Position numbers and translations under genes: made by a program. The notes under the pieces were generated by a model. It ran no database searches and was not told the DNA's origin. It saw nothing but the letters and a program-made list of their open reading frames with translations. A DNA stretch of 64,000 nt from Phytophthora sp. 'mugwort' (taxonomy: Eukaryota > Oomycota > Peronosporomycetes > Peronosporales > Peronosporaceae). Positions 48,819 through 59,149 of the stretch are shown here, piece by piece; positions within the stretch are counted from its first letter, which is position 1, and each line of letters starts with the position of its first letter. The stretch is from contig JAUCEF010000009.1 of assembly GCA_033558025.1 (NCBI GenBank), forward strand, positions 3,348,001 through 3,412,000. Direction: 5' to 3'.

Positions 48819-48977
48819 GTGCAGCTTGTTTTTCAAGCAATTCTCGACGAGAACGCCGAATGTGTCGGGTACTACCGCTGCCGGTGCGGTGTCGGGCGCA
48901 AACAAGGCTGCAAGCGTGGCTATACAAATTTGCTAAGTCACGTAATGGCCCAGCATCCCGTCTACGAATTTTCAAGG
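48819..48977 (+). pseudogene. BED zinc finger fragment of a second hAT-type transposase
   Basis: A plus-strand frame reads QLVFQAILDENAECVGYYRC, then RCGVGRKQG, then GYTNLLSHVMAQHPVYEF. Cys-x-Cys followed by His-x4-His matches a BED-type zinc finger as found at the N-terminus of hAT transposases. A stop follows and no catalytic region is adjacent. Confidence 0.6.
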
Positions 48978-49893
48978 TAAAAACAAACGGCACGTTGCTG
49001 TCCTTCGCCGGTGACGATGCGTTTGCAGTGCTTCCAGCGAATCGTGGGCGTCCAGCCAGGTCTGAGGTCGAAAATTACCGTGATTATATTACGGGAATTA
49101 TAAATGACCGTAATTTTGAGTTCAAACCCATACCTTTGAAGATCATCTGCGGGGAGCTAAATTTCTGACAGGTGTAGCCATTCCGGATCGGACCATGTGA
49201 GACGAGTTGAAGAGGATGGATGTATCTACATCCTGGCCGCAAGATATTAGAGGTGAATGTGGCGTATAGGAATGCATATCTTAGAGAAGAAGATGTCCAA
49301 ATGTATCAGCCCATACCACAATTTATCGGACCTTCGGACTTGTATGACCGTGTGAAATATCAAGGTGAACCGGTTAGAATTAACCGTATGCAACCGTATG
49401 CATTATGTACGACGGTTACGACGTTCATTCTATGCAAAACAGATTAGGGTAGAAATAATCTGAGATCAGCGTTGCTGTTTTGCATAGAGCTTAGAGGCGT
49501 AAGGAGACGGCCTAAAACAGCCTGTGGGACGAGAAAATGCATCTGAGCAAAAACAAGCAAAATGGCTTAAGAGCGATGTGTTCTCGCGCCGTCAAATTCA
49601 ACAATGAGGGCCGGACCAGGATATTGGGGTCTACTATTAGAGTGATCTTCCAGCCAGTTACAGATCTGCCTATCCATTGGTTTAAATATGACCAATGAAA
49701 TGTAGACACATGGAACTACAGCAACCCGCCCAGACAGTGGCCCTGTGCCGCCAGTCTCACTTTTTCAGCTCCAACTACCTCCAACTACGCAGACCTCCCG
49801 CCGTCAATACACTGCCCAGGCCCGCACGCTACTGCACCAGCCCGTACGCAACGCTTGCGGTGCCATACGAGTCAAGCCCCCCCCCCCCCCCAC
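48978..49893. other. No recognisable gene
   Basis: Plus-strand frames of 75-102 codons at 48860..49168 and 49220..49447 have no motif. A run of about 15 C ends at 49891, directly before the tRNA-like sequence. Confidence 0.35.
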
Positions 49894-49963
49894 GACGACG
49901 TAGCTCAATGGTAGAGCGCAGGGCTGTGCCCTGAGGCTGCTGGTTCGAATACAGCCGTCGCCA
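49894..49963 (+). pseudogene. tRNA-like sequence (tRNA-His-like; pseudogene or SINE head)
   Basis: The 70-nt sequence folds as a tRNA: acceptor GACGACG/CGTCGCC (one A-C mismatch), D arm GCTC-AATGGTA-GAGC, anticodon stem CAGGG/CCCTG and T arm GCTGG-TTCGAAT-ACAGC (one mismatch). Internal promoter boxes are near consensus (TAGCTCAATGG; GGTTCGAATAC). The anticodon loop is only 5 nt (CTGTG), two short, and reads GTG (His) if aligned with bacterial-type tRNA-His. The mismatches and short loop argue for a pseudogene or a tRNA-derived SINE head. Confidence 0.6.
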
Positions 49964-50155
49964 TCTTATCAAGAGGTGTGGAGGCTCCATTGACGCCGGA
50001 TATCGCCTGCGAGTGCTTGTGTGCGGAGATTACGGTTGCTGCTGCTAGCGGAGTCGATGCCGCGTGCGTAGAAGAAGGTGCTTGTATACATATCTAATGT
50101 TTGTTTGCTTGTCTAATAAATGTATTATGCAGCGCTGTGAGCTCGTTTCTGGTTT

Positions 50156-52172
50156 CTACTTGCTGACTACCTCTAACACATCTTGTGTGTAGCCTAGTGC
50201 TGGGTCTCTGATTGCGCCTGCTTGTAGTTGGCGCTGGACCATGTCGTTGAGGGAGCCGGCGAGATGGAGGCGCTGCAGATGCTTCAGTACGGCGCTGGAA
50301 CCTCGCGACTTAATTTTGTGTTTGTTGGTTAGCCAGGAGAGTACAGCGTTCTCTGCGTTTCGTCCCAGCTCGAGCACACGATCCCGATAGTCTTCAGCGT
50401 CGGCGTCAAGGTCGAAGCCATCTGGAATGAAGAGTTTCATGAAGGCGACGAGCAGTTTGGATCTAGACCTATGCTGCTTTGGTGCCTACCCCTGCCAGCG
50501 CGGCTCTTTAGCGTATCACGCAAACCACGTCGCGTGCACGTAAGTGGTGATCCTCGGCGCTGTTTCGTTTTCGGCGTACTTACTTCTTGTGTGGCTTCGT
50601 CTGGACAGCTTCGTTTCCTGGTTGCAGATGTATTGCTTTGCTTAGCTTCAAGTACATCCATGCGCGCGTCCTTCCGCTTGATGTGCTCGATAAAGTGCTT
50701 AATCGAAGCGGCTTGGCGTTCGGTGGTCTTCTGGTTTTGGCTTGATTCTCGTGGCGCCTCGGGATTTCCGGTGAGGGGCACGTGTGTCGTATTTGTGGTT
50801 GCACAGGTAGCGAGTGAGCTTGCCCATGCAAGGAGTTCAGCTGGCTAGCATCCGGCATGCGAGACAGCACCTTCAATACGCTTAACGGCCGGGCTGTCGG
50901 GGTTCAGGTCTTTGACCAGCGGAAAATGTCGGAAAGCGCATGCGGTAAGAACATCGATCACCTTCTTGTTCACGTTGAGGCTTTCTATTTCCATCATGTA
51001 ATAGATGGCGAACATAATATGTTGTACGCGTGCGATTGCGTCTCGCGTCTGGATGTCGAAGCTTGGCAAGTCTTGCAACGGCACGGAAGCTGTATATTTG
51101 TATCCACTGAGTACTTTGACTATCTTGTGATCCTCCTTGTTGGCGTTGAAGATATATTTGAAGCCTTTGCTTGTTATGCTCATGTTCCAGGCGCCTCTAT
51201 CGAAGCTCCAGAGCGCTGTCATCTCATCGCACCCGTTCGCGTGTCGCCGCCACATCGTCGGAATGAGTGCGACGTCAGCGCGACGTCCAAACCGGCGACA
51301 GATATTACACGATCGAGTACCCGGTTCACGTGAGCGTAGATGGTGGGCAAAGTGTCGACGCGACGAGGTGCAGGAAGAGCAGCAAATCCAGTGGCGACTT
51401 GGGGCGCGTTCAAGAGCTCCACAAACGGCACGTCGGGCAACAGTGTAGTGGCTGTGCATACAGCTTGCACCGGGAGGTTGCAGACGAGCATGGGACACGG
51501 TGCGTCTTGTTCAATCAAGGCGAGAGCGATGGCGACCAGGGGGCACGTGGCAAAGCCAGCGTCTTGGAAGAGAGATTATTTTGCTCCTCGGACGTCTTGA
51601 CGCGGACAAAGCGCAAGAAGAAGATGTCACTTACATGCGCAGACATGTTCTGCTTGCGGACCATTGCCAGATCGATGCGCGGCCAAACAGGTACCAGAGA
51701 GACACAGCAGAGCAGCATCCTGATAGTCGCTTTCGGAGGATGCGTAAGTATACAAATATAGCAACATTGTCTTCAAATCAGACTTCGTACACGGAGTTGC
51801 TTTAGCTACAATCCCACCACCATCCCGTTTCAAGCAGAAGCTGTCTAGTGTCTTCCCCATCATGAGCAACCGAGCTTCTAAGGATGCTCAGTGCTTTGGG
51901 AATTGGTCGAGTAGCCACAGCTTGGCTTGCCGATAGTACTGCATGGCAGTGTTGCGAGCTAACGGTTTACCTTTCCTTCCCTGATTAAATACAAGATACA
52001 TACCAAACTTATCCATCACACACACAAAGCTCTTCCCACTCTCATCGTTATCAATGCAGTCCCTTATGTAATCCTCATCAACCTCCTCATCCTTGAGAAA
52101 TTTGCCGAAGGCCGCGATCGCTGTTGCGTTGGCCCGCAAGGTGTTGCCCGGCTGCAATTCATCCAAGACCAT
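50156..52172 (-). pseudogene. Crypton-type tyrosine recombinase element relic
   Basis: Minus-strand blocks follow the order of a tyrosine recombinase. N-terminal core-binding block at 51888..52172 (RANATAIAAFGKFLKDEEVD); a middle block at 51627..51869 (SDLKTMLLYLYTYASS, DYQDAALLCL); a catalytic block near 51265 with TSHSFRRCGG (His-x-x-Arg); then, after a frameshift, FDRGAWNMSITSKGFKY and EDHKIVKVLSGYKY with a candidate Tyr; and C-terminal tail blocks at 50437..50781 and 50156..50440. Cryptons, DNA elements encoding only a tyrosine recombinase, are known in oomycetes. Stops (after the first block) and frameshifts show the copy is dead. The stop of the last block lies 193 bp from the tRNA-like sequence. 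Confidence 0.75.
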
Positions 52173-52469
52173 AGCCCTGGTCCGATAAAATCACAATATG
52201 CAAGTGATACGCCAATGACTTGGTATTTGAATGGACATACATATATTTTGTGCGTTGATCGGACTTGAAACGTCCGATCGGCTGGCTAAGAGGACTCGCC
52301 TAACCCTATCTACTTTATTGGCTAGAATGCTAATCTACAGCGAATTCGGTTGGCTAATAATTAGAGGATGTGTTTTAATTGGTTAGAACGTAGCATGCAA
52401 TATCTAAGTATAGTCCGATAAGTCGTTATATTCATCCATAACTACCCCAAGGTAACGGAGATATATTTA

Positions 52470-53335
52470 GTGAAAGCTACTGCTACGTGAACCACGTAGC
52501 TGGAGCAACTTGGGTTGTTAAGAACTCCCTTCGTTACGTTACTAGCGGGGCAGGGCAGCGGTATTGTATCGTCGGCGTTGGTGCCGTGCTGAAGATGCGC
52601 GGGCGTCTACACGCGGAATGGGTACCTGGGTCCATCAGGAGCTGGGCTTCGCACCTGAAGCCTACGGACGACACGGACTACAACGGCAACTTTACGGGCG
52701 AGCTGTTCAGGCGTAATTTGAAAACCTCTGCAGCCTGCTGCGGATGACAGGCCATGCCGAATCGACATGGACGGCGGGGCCTACCCCAAGGTCATTGAGG
52801 ACCCGGGGTTTTCAAGCTCGAGATCGAAGGCGGTGATGGTGGAGTGGCTGCATAGGCACGACGTGACGGTGACTGTCAAGGATACAAGAAGAAGAAGAAG
52901 CTGGAGCGCTTCATTGCACATGTAAGAGGACGACGCCCTGTACTCTCTGTGAAGTATTTGCTAACAACTGTATCCCCCCATGCCCCCCCCCCCCCCCCTC
53001 ATCATCCAGAGCTGTAACCGATCGAGCTGATATGGGGGGCGATGAAGAACAGAACTGCGATGAAGCCGGCGGCTTCGCTGGTCGAGTTGGGCGTCAAGAT
53101 AACTGCAGTCCTGGAAGCAATTATGAAGTGTGAGTGGCTTGGTGCCTACATGGAGGTACGGAAGCAGGAGATAGCGTACCTAGAGGAAAAACCTCCGCCT
53201 GTGCTGACACGGACGCCAGCCTTTGCAAGAGCTGCAGGATGCTGCCAGCGAGACCACAAACAATTCTATCAGCTACGATCCGGATGACAGCAACGCAACC
53301 TACGAGTTCGAGGAGTACGAGATCGCGCTCTAATA
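52470..53335 (+). pseudogene. DDE-type (Tc1/mariner-like) transposase relic, 5' truncated
   Basis: Plus-strand blocks: VNHVAGATWVVKNSLRYVTS and GQRYCIVGVGAVLKMRGRLH at 52487..52747; then, after a frameshift, CRIDMDGGAYPKVIEDPGF with a catalytic Asp and VEWLHRHDVTV; a C-run of about 17 at 52983-52999; and MKNRTAMKPAASLVELGVK at 53042..53287, the C-terminal region after the catalytic Glu. The N-terminal DNA-binding part is missing. Confidence 0.6.
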
Positions 53336-53684
53336 TACGTTTCAAAAGGTTACTTGTTGATCTCCTAGTTTGTATTACAAACCTGCATTATTACCAACTT
53401 TGTAATAATGTAGGTTGTGTATTTTTCTGTTGGAGGCCAATCAGAAACAGCTGGTGAGCACATAGCCCGTACGATTTTGGCGTTCGCGGGAGACGTCGTT
53501 TTATGTTTGGTACTAAAATCTGACAAAGTATGTGTTCAGACGGGCGAATGCGCTCAAATCAAAGAGCAGATCCCGAACGATGTGATGATAGTCGTTTTGT
53601 CCGAATTAGCCGGGTGGATGAAATGTTATGATTCCTTTAAACTTGGTGTATTAGCTCATCCCACCAGGACATAAGAGACCCCCG

Positions 53685-53912
53685 GAACCTCGAAAACCTT
53701 GCGTAGGTGTTTAACTGTAAGCGCTTCACCATTGCGTTCTTGCTGCAGGAGGTCGGAGCTTACAGGCTTGAAGTCCGGATTCAAGTCCAATGTGACGTTA
53801 TCCAGCAGTGGTGTCTCGGCAGTCATGTGCTGCTGCTTGCGACTCCGCCAATACGACGGCGACACTGGGAAGTACCGTTTGAGCGAGATGCCGTACTCCT
53901 TGGGCATGACCT
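53685..53912 (-). repeat. Left arm of inverted duplication in ABCA pseudogene
   Basis: Inverted partner of 54696..54920. Both encode MPKEYGISLK...HLRKVFEV. By eye they differ by about four substitutions and one 3-nt indel, about 98% identical. Confidence 0.9.
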
Positions 53913-54695
53913 TCGCCAATAGAGTCCAAGAATTGTGTAGAGGATCGTGTCGAAAGCAAACATCCAGAGCGCCGTGCTGAGTCGATAGTTGTGGTTGAGG
54001 TCTCATGGTCGAAAACTGTACTCCTTCTCCCGTTTTCTCAGCATTCGCGAGTACGTTCACACCTAGCGAGAGTGCTACTGGAGACAATATCGAGCCAATT
54101 CGTTTGGTACTTTCAGCTGTACCGTCCGAAAAGCCTTGAGAGATCGCGCGCATGGTGAAGAATGCCGCCATGCCCACGAAAGCGCCCACTCGAGCCTTGC
54201 TGAACAAAGTACTGATGAGAAACGCCAATGACAAGACACTCAGTCCAAAGAGGAAGAAGAAAAGGAACGTGACGATCAAGAACTGTTAGGAAAGAGTCCC
54301 GTCAGACCGGCCAGTGCTTGGATGACAGCACCAATGAAGAGGATTGCCGCGTAAGTGATGTACCACGTCAAGATGATCGAGTTCTCAGTCACACCGAGGG
54401 TCTTCATGAGCTCACGCAGACGAAGTTCTTTTTCTTGAATGAGCACCACGAGAATGCGCGAGATCGTGAACAGAGAGGCCAGAACAAAAACAATCGAGAA
54501 GACGGTGGATATCTTGTCGTAGAAGGGCGAGTCCGTGTAGTCGTCTACAGGAAAAGGTACGAGCGACGGTGGCACCCAGTATGGACTATGGGGCCTGACC
54601 CAGAGGTGTGAGCAGCAGATCTGCAATTTATTGTACTTGTAGTTAGTACACTTCAAAGGTGAGTGAATCCGAATCAGTGTTGTCGAGTCGGCGTA

Positions 54696-54920
54696 GGTCA
54701 TGCCCAAGGAGTACGGCATCTCGCTCAAATGGTACTTCCCCGTGTCGCCGTCGTATTGGCGGAGTCGCAAGCAGCAGCATATGACTGCCGAGACACTGCT
54801 GGATAACGTCACATTGGACTTGAATCCGGACTTCAAGCCTGTAAGCTCCGACCTCCTGCAGCAAGAACGCAATGGTAAAGCGCTTACAGTTAAACACCTA
54901 CGCAAGGTTTTCGAGGTTCG
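54696..54920 (+). repeat. Right arm of inverted duplication in ABCA pseudogene
   Basis: Plus-strand copy of the left arm. The two arms flank the inverted transmembrane fragment at 53.9-54.6 kb. Confidence 0.9.
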
Positions 54921-57900
54921 GATGGCGATAAGATAGCGGTGAAGGACCTTGATATCACCATGTACAAGGACCAGTTCACCTGTCTGCTGGGACACAACGG
55001 GGCTGGTAAAACCACGCTGATTTCCATGCTCACGGGTATGACTGCTCGTTCCAGCGGAAATACCACTTATCGTGGCTTATCGATTAACGAGGACATGGAC
55101 GAGATGCGTCAGTCTCTTGGTATTTGTTTCCTGCACGACGTCTTGTTCCCAGAGCTCTCGGTTCAGGAGCACTTTCAGTTCTTCGGACAGATCAAGGGCT
55201 ACGCGAGCGAATAGCTACAGACTGTGGTCGACAGACAGATCCGCGAGGTCGGCTTGACGGAGAAGCGCAACGCGAGACCCAACGACCTGTCTGGTGGCAT
55301 GAAGCGGAAGCTCTCGTGGCGGTGTCACTGCTGGGTGACAATTCACTGGTGTTTCTAGACGAACCGACTTCCGGTATGGACCCGTACAGTCGTCGCAGCA
55401 CGTGGGAGATCCTGTTGAATAACCGAAATGACCGAGTGATGGTGCTGACGACGCACTTCATGGACGAGGCTGACATTCTGGGCGACCGCATAGCTATCAT
55501 GGCTGAAGGTGAGCTTCGTTGCTGTGGGTCGTCACTGTTTTTAAAGAACCGCTTCGGTGCAGGCTACAACTTGACCCTGGTCAAGGACAACGCCAAGTGC
55601 GACGACGATGTCGTGGCGGCTTTCGTGAAGTCATACGTGCGAGCCGCTCAATTGTTGAGCAACGTCGGCAGTGAGATCGCCTTCCAGCTGCCACTGCATA
55701 GCTCATCGAGTTTTGCGACCATGTTTGCTGATGGATCGTCAGTTGCAGTCACTGGGGCTTTGTCCTACGGTGTGTCGGTGACGACACTAGAGGAAGCTTT
55801 CATCAAAGTGGCAGAGCTGGGCGATGAGAACAACCAGCACACACTTGGCAACAACGTGGCGCGAACGGATGCATCGAATTCGGGAGAATATTACCAGCCG
55901 TGCGATGAGATCATCACGATGGAGTCGATTTTTCAGCGACATTAGCGTGCTCTGCTGCTGAAACGCTTTCGGTATGCCAAACGCGACAAGAAGGCGATCA
56001 GCTACGTCGCTGTGCTGCCTATTTTGCTCATTGCCGCCGGGCTGGGGATTCTGAAGAGTAGTATGGCAATCAACGACGACCCTCTCAAAGCACTGACGAC
56101 CGACGCATACTCCGGCAGTGAGACCCCGAAGCCGTACTTCTGTCAGACAGGAGCTGGTGCTGGCGAGTGGTGTAGCGATGTCATGTCTTCGTCTTACCTC
56201 TCTGGAGCAGATGCTCAAATACTCTCCATCTCTGAACCTGCGTTCGACTCCAGCTCGCCCACTGTGTTTGGTGTTTCCTACACGGACCCGACGATCAACG
56301 CTAGTGGATACACGGGTTCCAGTGTTGCTATGGGCCAACAGGTATATGAGGACGAGTGTGGATACGGCAAGGATGCAGATCTTGTAGAGGGTCAGTACGG
56401 TGGGTACTTGCTGTATGGCGACAGCGACCACAACTTGTTCGGCTATAACGTCTTCACGAACACGACAGCACCGCACTCGTCGGCGGCATTGATGGACCAA
56501 GCCATTAACCGCTTCTTCGCGGCAAATAGTTCTACCACTTCGGCTTCATCTGTGAACCTCCAAGTGAACAAATATCCGTTGCCGTACACAGAAGCTGCCA
56601 AAGCGGTCTTCAGCTCTACCACCTCCTTCATCGCAGCTCCCTTCATCTGTATCGCGTTCACGTTCCTGCCGGCGTCCATCGTGATATTTCTGGTTAAGGA
56701 GAAGCAGGCGGCGCACAACTCGAAGCACCAGCAATTGGTCTCCGGGGTCTCGCTGCCTGCATTCTGGCTGTCCAACTACATTTGGGACTTTGTGATGTAC
56801 ATTTTCCCATGCGTTTGCGCACTGATCCTGCTCAATTTGGTCAAAATCTCGGCACTGACCGGTCAAGACTGCGACAGCTGCACGTCTGCCACGTTCCCGT
56901 CGGTGATTCTCCTGTTCATCCTCGTCGGTTTCGCAGTTTGTCCGTTCACGTACTGCCTGTCGTTTCTGTTCAAGGAGCATGCGTCGGCGCAGACGTACAC
57001 GATCGTTCTCAACTTTATAATTGGTGTGGTGCTGATGATCACGTCCTTCATCTTGGATACGGTCGAGTCGACTTCTGATGTGAATTCCGTCCTCAATTTC
57101 TTGTGGCCCTTCTCTCCACTGTTCAACCTCGGGTATGGGCTTCTCAATATGGTCACAAATGACATCGACACCATCCAGTACAGTGAGGGCACGACGAGTC
57201 CATTCAGCAGAGATGTCATTGGGTACGAGTTGCTCTATCTCGCACTCACAGCTGTCCTCTACATGAGTCTGGCAGTGTATCTTGATTACTCAAAAGACCT
57301 TTGGAAAGACCAAGGAGGCTATCCACAAGCACAACAACTTGGATGAAAACTACGACATCGACCACAACGTTGAGCAAGAAGCACAATGTGTTGCTATAGG
57401 CGCTGATAACGAAGCCGGGAGGCTCGTCGGACTTCGAAAGGTGTATCCCGACGGCAAGGTAGCACTCCGTAACCTCTCGTTTGGGTTTAAAGCGTGGCGA
57501 ATGCTTCGGCTTCCTCAGAATCAATGGCGCCGGCAAGACCACCACCATGAAAGATGCTAACGGGTGATGTTCAGCCTAGCCATGGCACAGCCACGCTAGG
57601 CGGTTTCGATATTCTGTCGCAGCAGATCGAGGTTCGCCGCCAGATCGGCTACTGCCCGCAATTCGACGCTTTGTTCGACCTGCTCACCGTGCGTGAACAT
57701 CTCGAGTTGTTTGGCGCCATCAAGGGAGTTCCGCGAGACTCGCTGGACCGCGTCGTCATGGACAAGATTCACCAACTCAATCGGCGACTTTGAGCACGAA
57801 TTGGTTGGAAGTCTCAGTGGCGGCAACAAGCGCAAGCTGGCAGTGGCCATCGCCATGATCGGAAACCCGGCCATCATCTTCCTGGATGAACCGTCCACTG

Positions 57901-58634
57901 GTATGGACCCTGTTTCTCGTCGATTCATATGGGGACGGGTCATCGCCGATATCTCTACACGTGGCAAAGCGTCTACAATTGTGTTGACGACCCGCAGCAT
58001 CGAAGAGTGCGAGGCTCTATGCTCACGAGTGGGTATCATGGTCGGCGGTCGTCTCCGCTGCTTAGGCAGCGTGCAGCACCTCAAGTCTGGGTTCGGTGAA
58101 GGCCTCGTGTTCGACGTCAAGCTGGACATGCCGAGTGCCGACGAGCTGGAATACTTAAAGCAGCATATCTTCGTCAACGACAATGAGTTTGTGACCCCCG
58201 TCGAGCTGGAAGACAAGTGCCGCGCATTCGGCAATGCTGAGCTTGCAGAGCGTGTGACGGTGTCGCATCCGACTGGCTACAGCCTTGCAGCTGCCAAGGA
58301 ACGTGACGAGTTCATCCGTGCTGAGGCCTTTTGCTCGTGGTGTGTCGAGGAAACTCGCTTTGACGAGTTGAATGTCTACCTTGTACGGGCGTTCAGAGCC
58401 GATCAAGTGGAAGTGATGGAGCACCAGAACGACTTCGCTCGCTTCAAGGTACGCAGCTCCAACAACGAAGTGAACTGTCGAAGATGTTCGCGCTGGTGGA
58501 GGACGTCAAGACCAAAATGCACATCCGCGAGTACAGCGTTTCGGAGACGACACTGGAGCAAGATTTTCAACTCTTTCGCGAATCAGCAGGAAGAGGAGCA
58601 AGGAGTTGCCCGGGGTGTCTTCCAGAGCGATTAG

Positions 58635-59149
58635 AACGGAGCCCTGTTCAGCAGTAGCACAGATTAATGAGCGTCAATTGTTAACTTTTTTGCATACTGA
58701 AAAGGGTACCATACAACACTGCTGTCATCAAACCACAAGACACTATCAACAACGCAAAAGAAGGCGGCAACACCGAATGATCGCGCTAACTGGTGATGTT
58801 CTGTCTCGCAATGCGGCGAGCTGGAGCTAACGAACAGATTTTGCACTAAGAATCAATGGACTCGAACATCCGCGTCACCCTGCGGTATCAATCCTAGCGA
58901 AGGGTAAGACGTACTCTCGATTCTTCCGCAGCAGCTACCAGCCACCCGTATCACAGACAGAGCCTGGCGCGCAGCATGAATTCCTCTAGGCCGCCATGGG
59001 CACGCAGGATGCGGAATGACATCGAGCCGAAGTTGCCTTAATTAATGTTGCTTGAAGAAATGAAGTTGCACTCTACGTGCGTTCTGATTTGTGGATAACA
59101 CAAGGTTTGGGTTGTCCCGTCATCATTTTGATAAGCTGCTCTCTTGGTC
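58635..59149. other. Intergenic region upstream of the nucleotidase gene
   Basis: No open frame with recognisable features. It contains the 5' flank of the NT5DC-type gene. Confidence 0.4.

Larger units (their letters stand above)
53680..58634. pseudogene. Broken, partly inverted paralogue of the ABCA transporter
   Basis: A second ABCA gene with no chance of full-length product. The first-half transmembrane segment (SRILVVLIQEKELRLRELMK to HLRKVFEV) lies on the minus strand (54600 down to 53685). The rest, from MPKEYGISLKWYFP through NBD1, TMD2 and NBD2 to VARGVFQSD, lies on the plus strand (54701..58634). The N-terminal 450 or so residues are absent. Plus-strand lesions include a 2-nt loss near 54920, TAG at 55212..55214, a frameshift near 55313, TAG at 55943..55945, frame changes near 57300, 57500 (destroying NBD2 Walker A), 57785 and 58475, and an extra base near 58562. 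NBD1 keeps GHNGAGKTT and [10 protein letters not shown]. The NBD2 H-loop reads TTRSIEE in place of TTHSMEE. Longest intact frame is 56012..57346 (444 codons, TMD2). Confidence 0.92.

Noticed and set aside
54276..54995. A 239-codon minus-strand frame starting in the right inverted arm
   Set aside because: Its first half is the antisense of the ABCA arm. Only the later half matches ABCA coding sequence, so it is a product of the inversion, not a new gene.
55787..56500. A 237-codon minus-strand frame opposite the ABCA pseudogene
   Set aside because: It is an antisense shadow of ABCA coding sequence. The same kind of antisense frame occurs opposite the intact gene.
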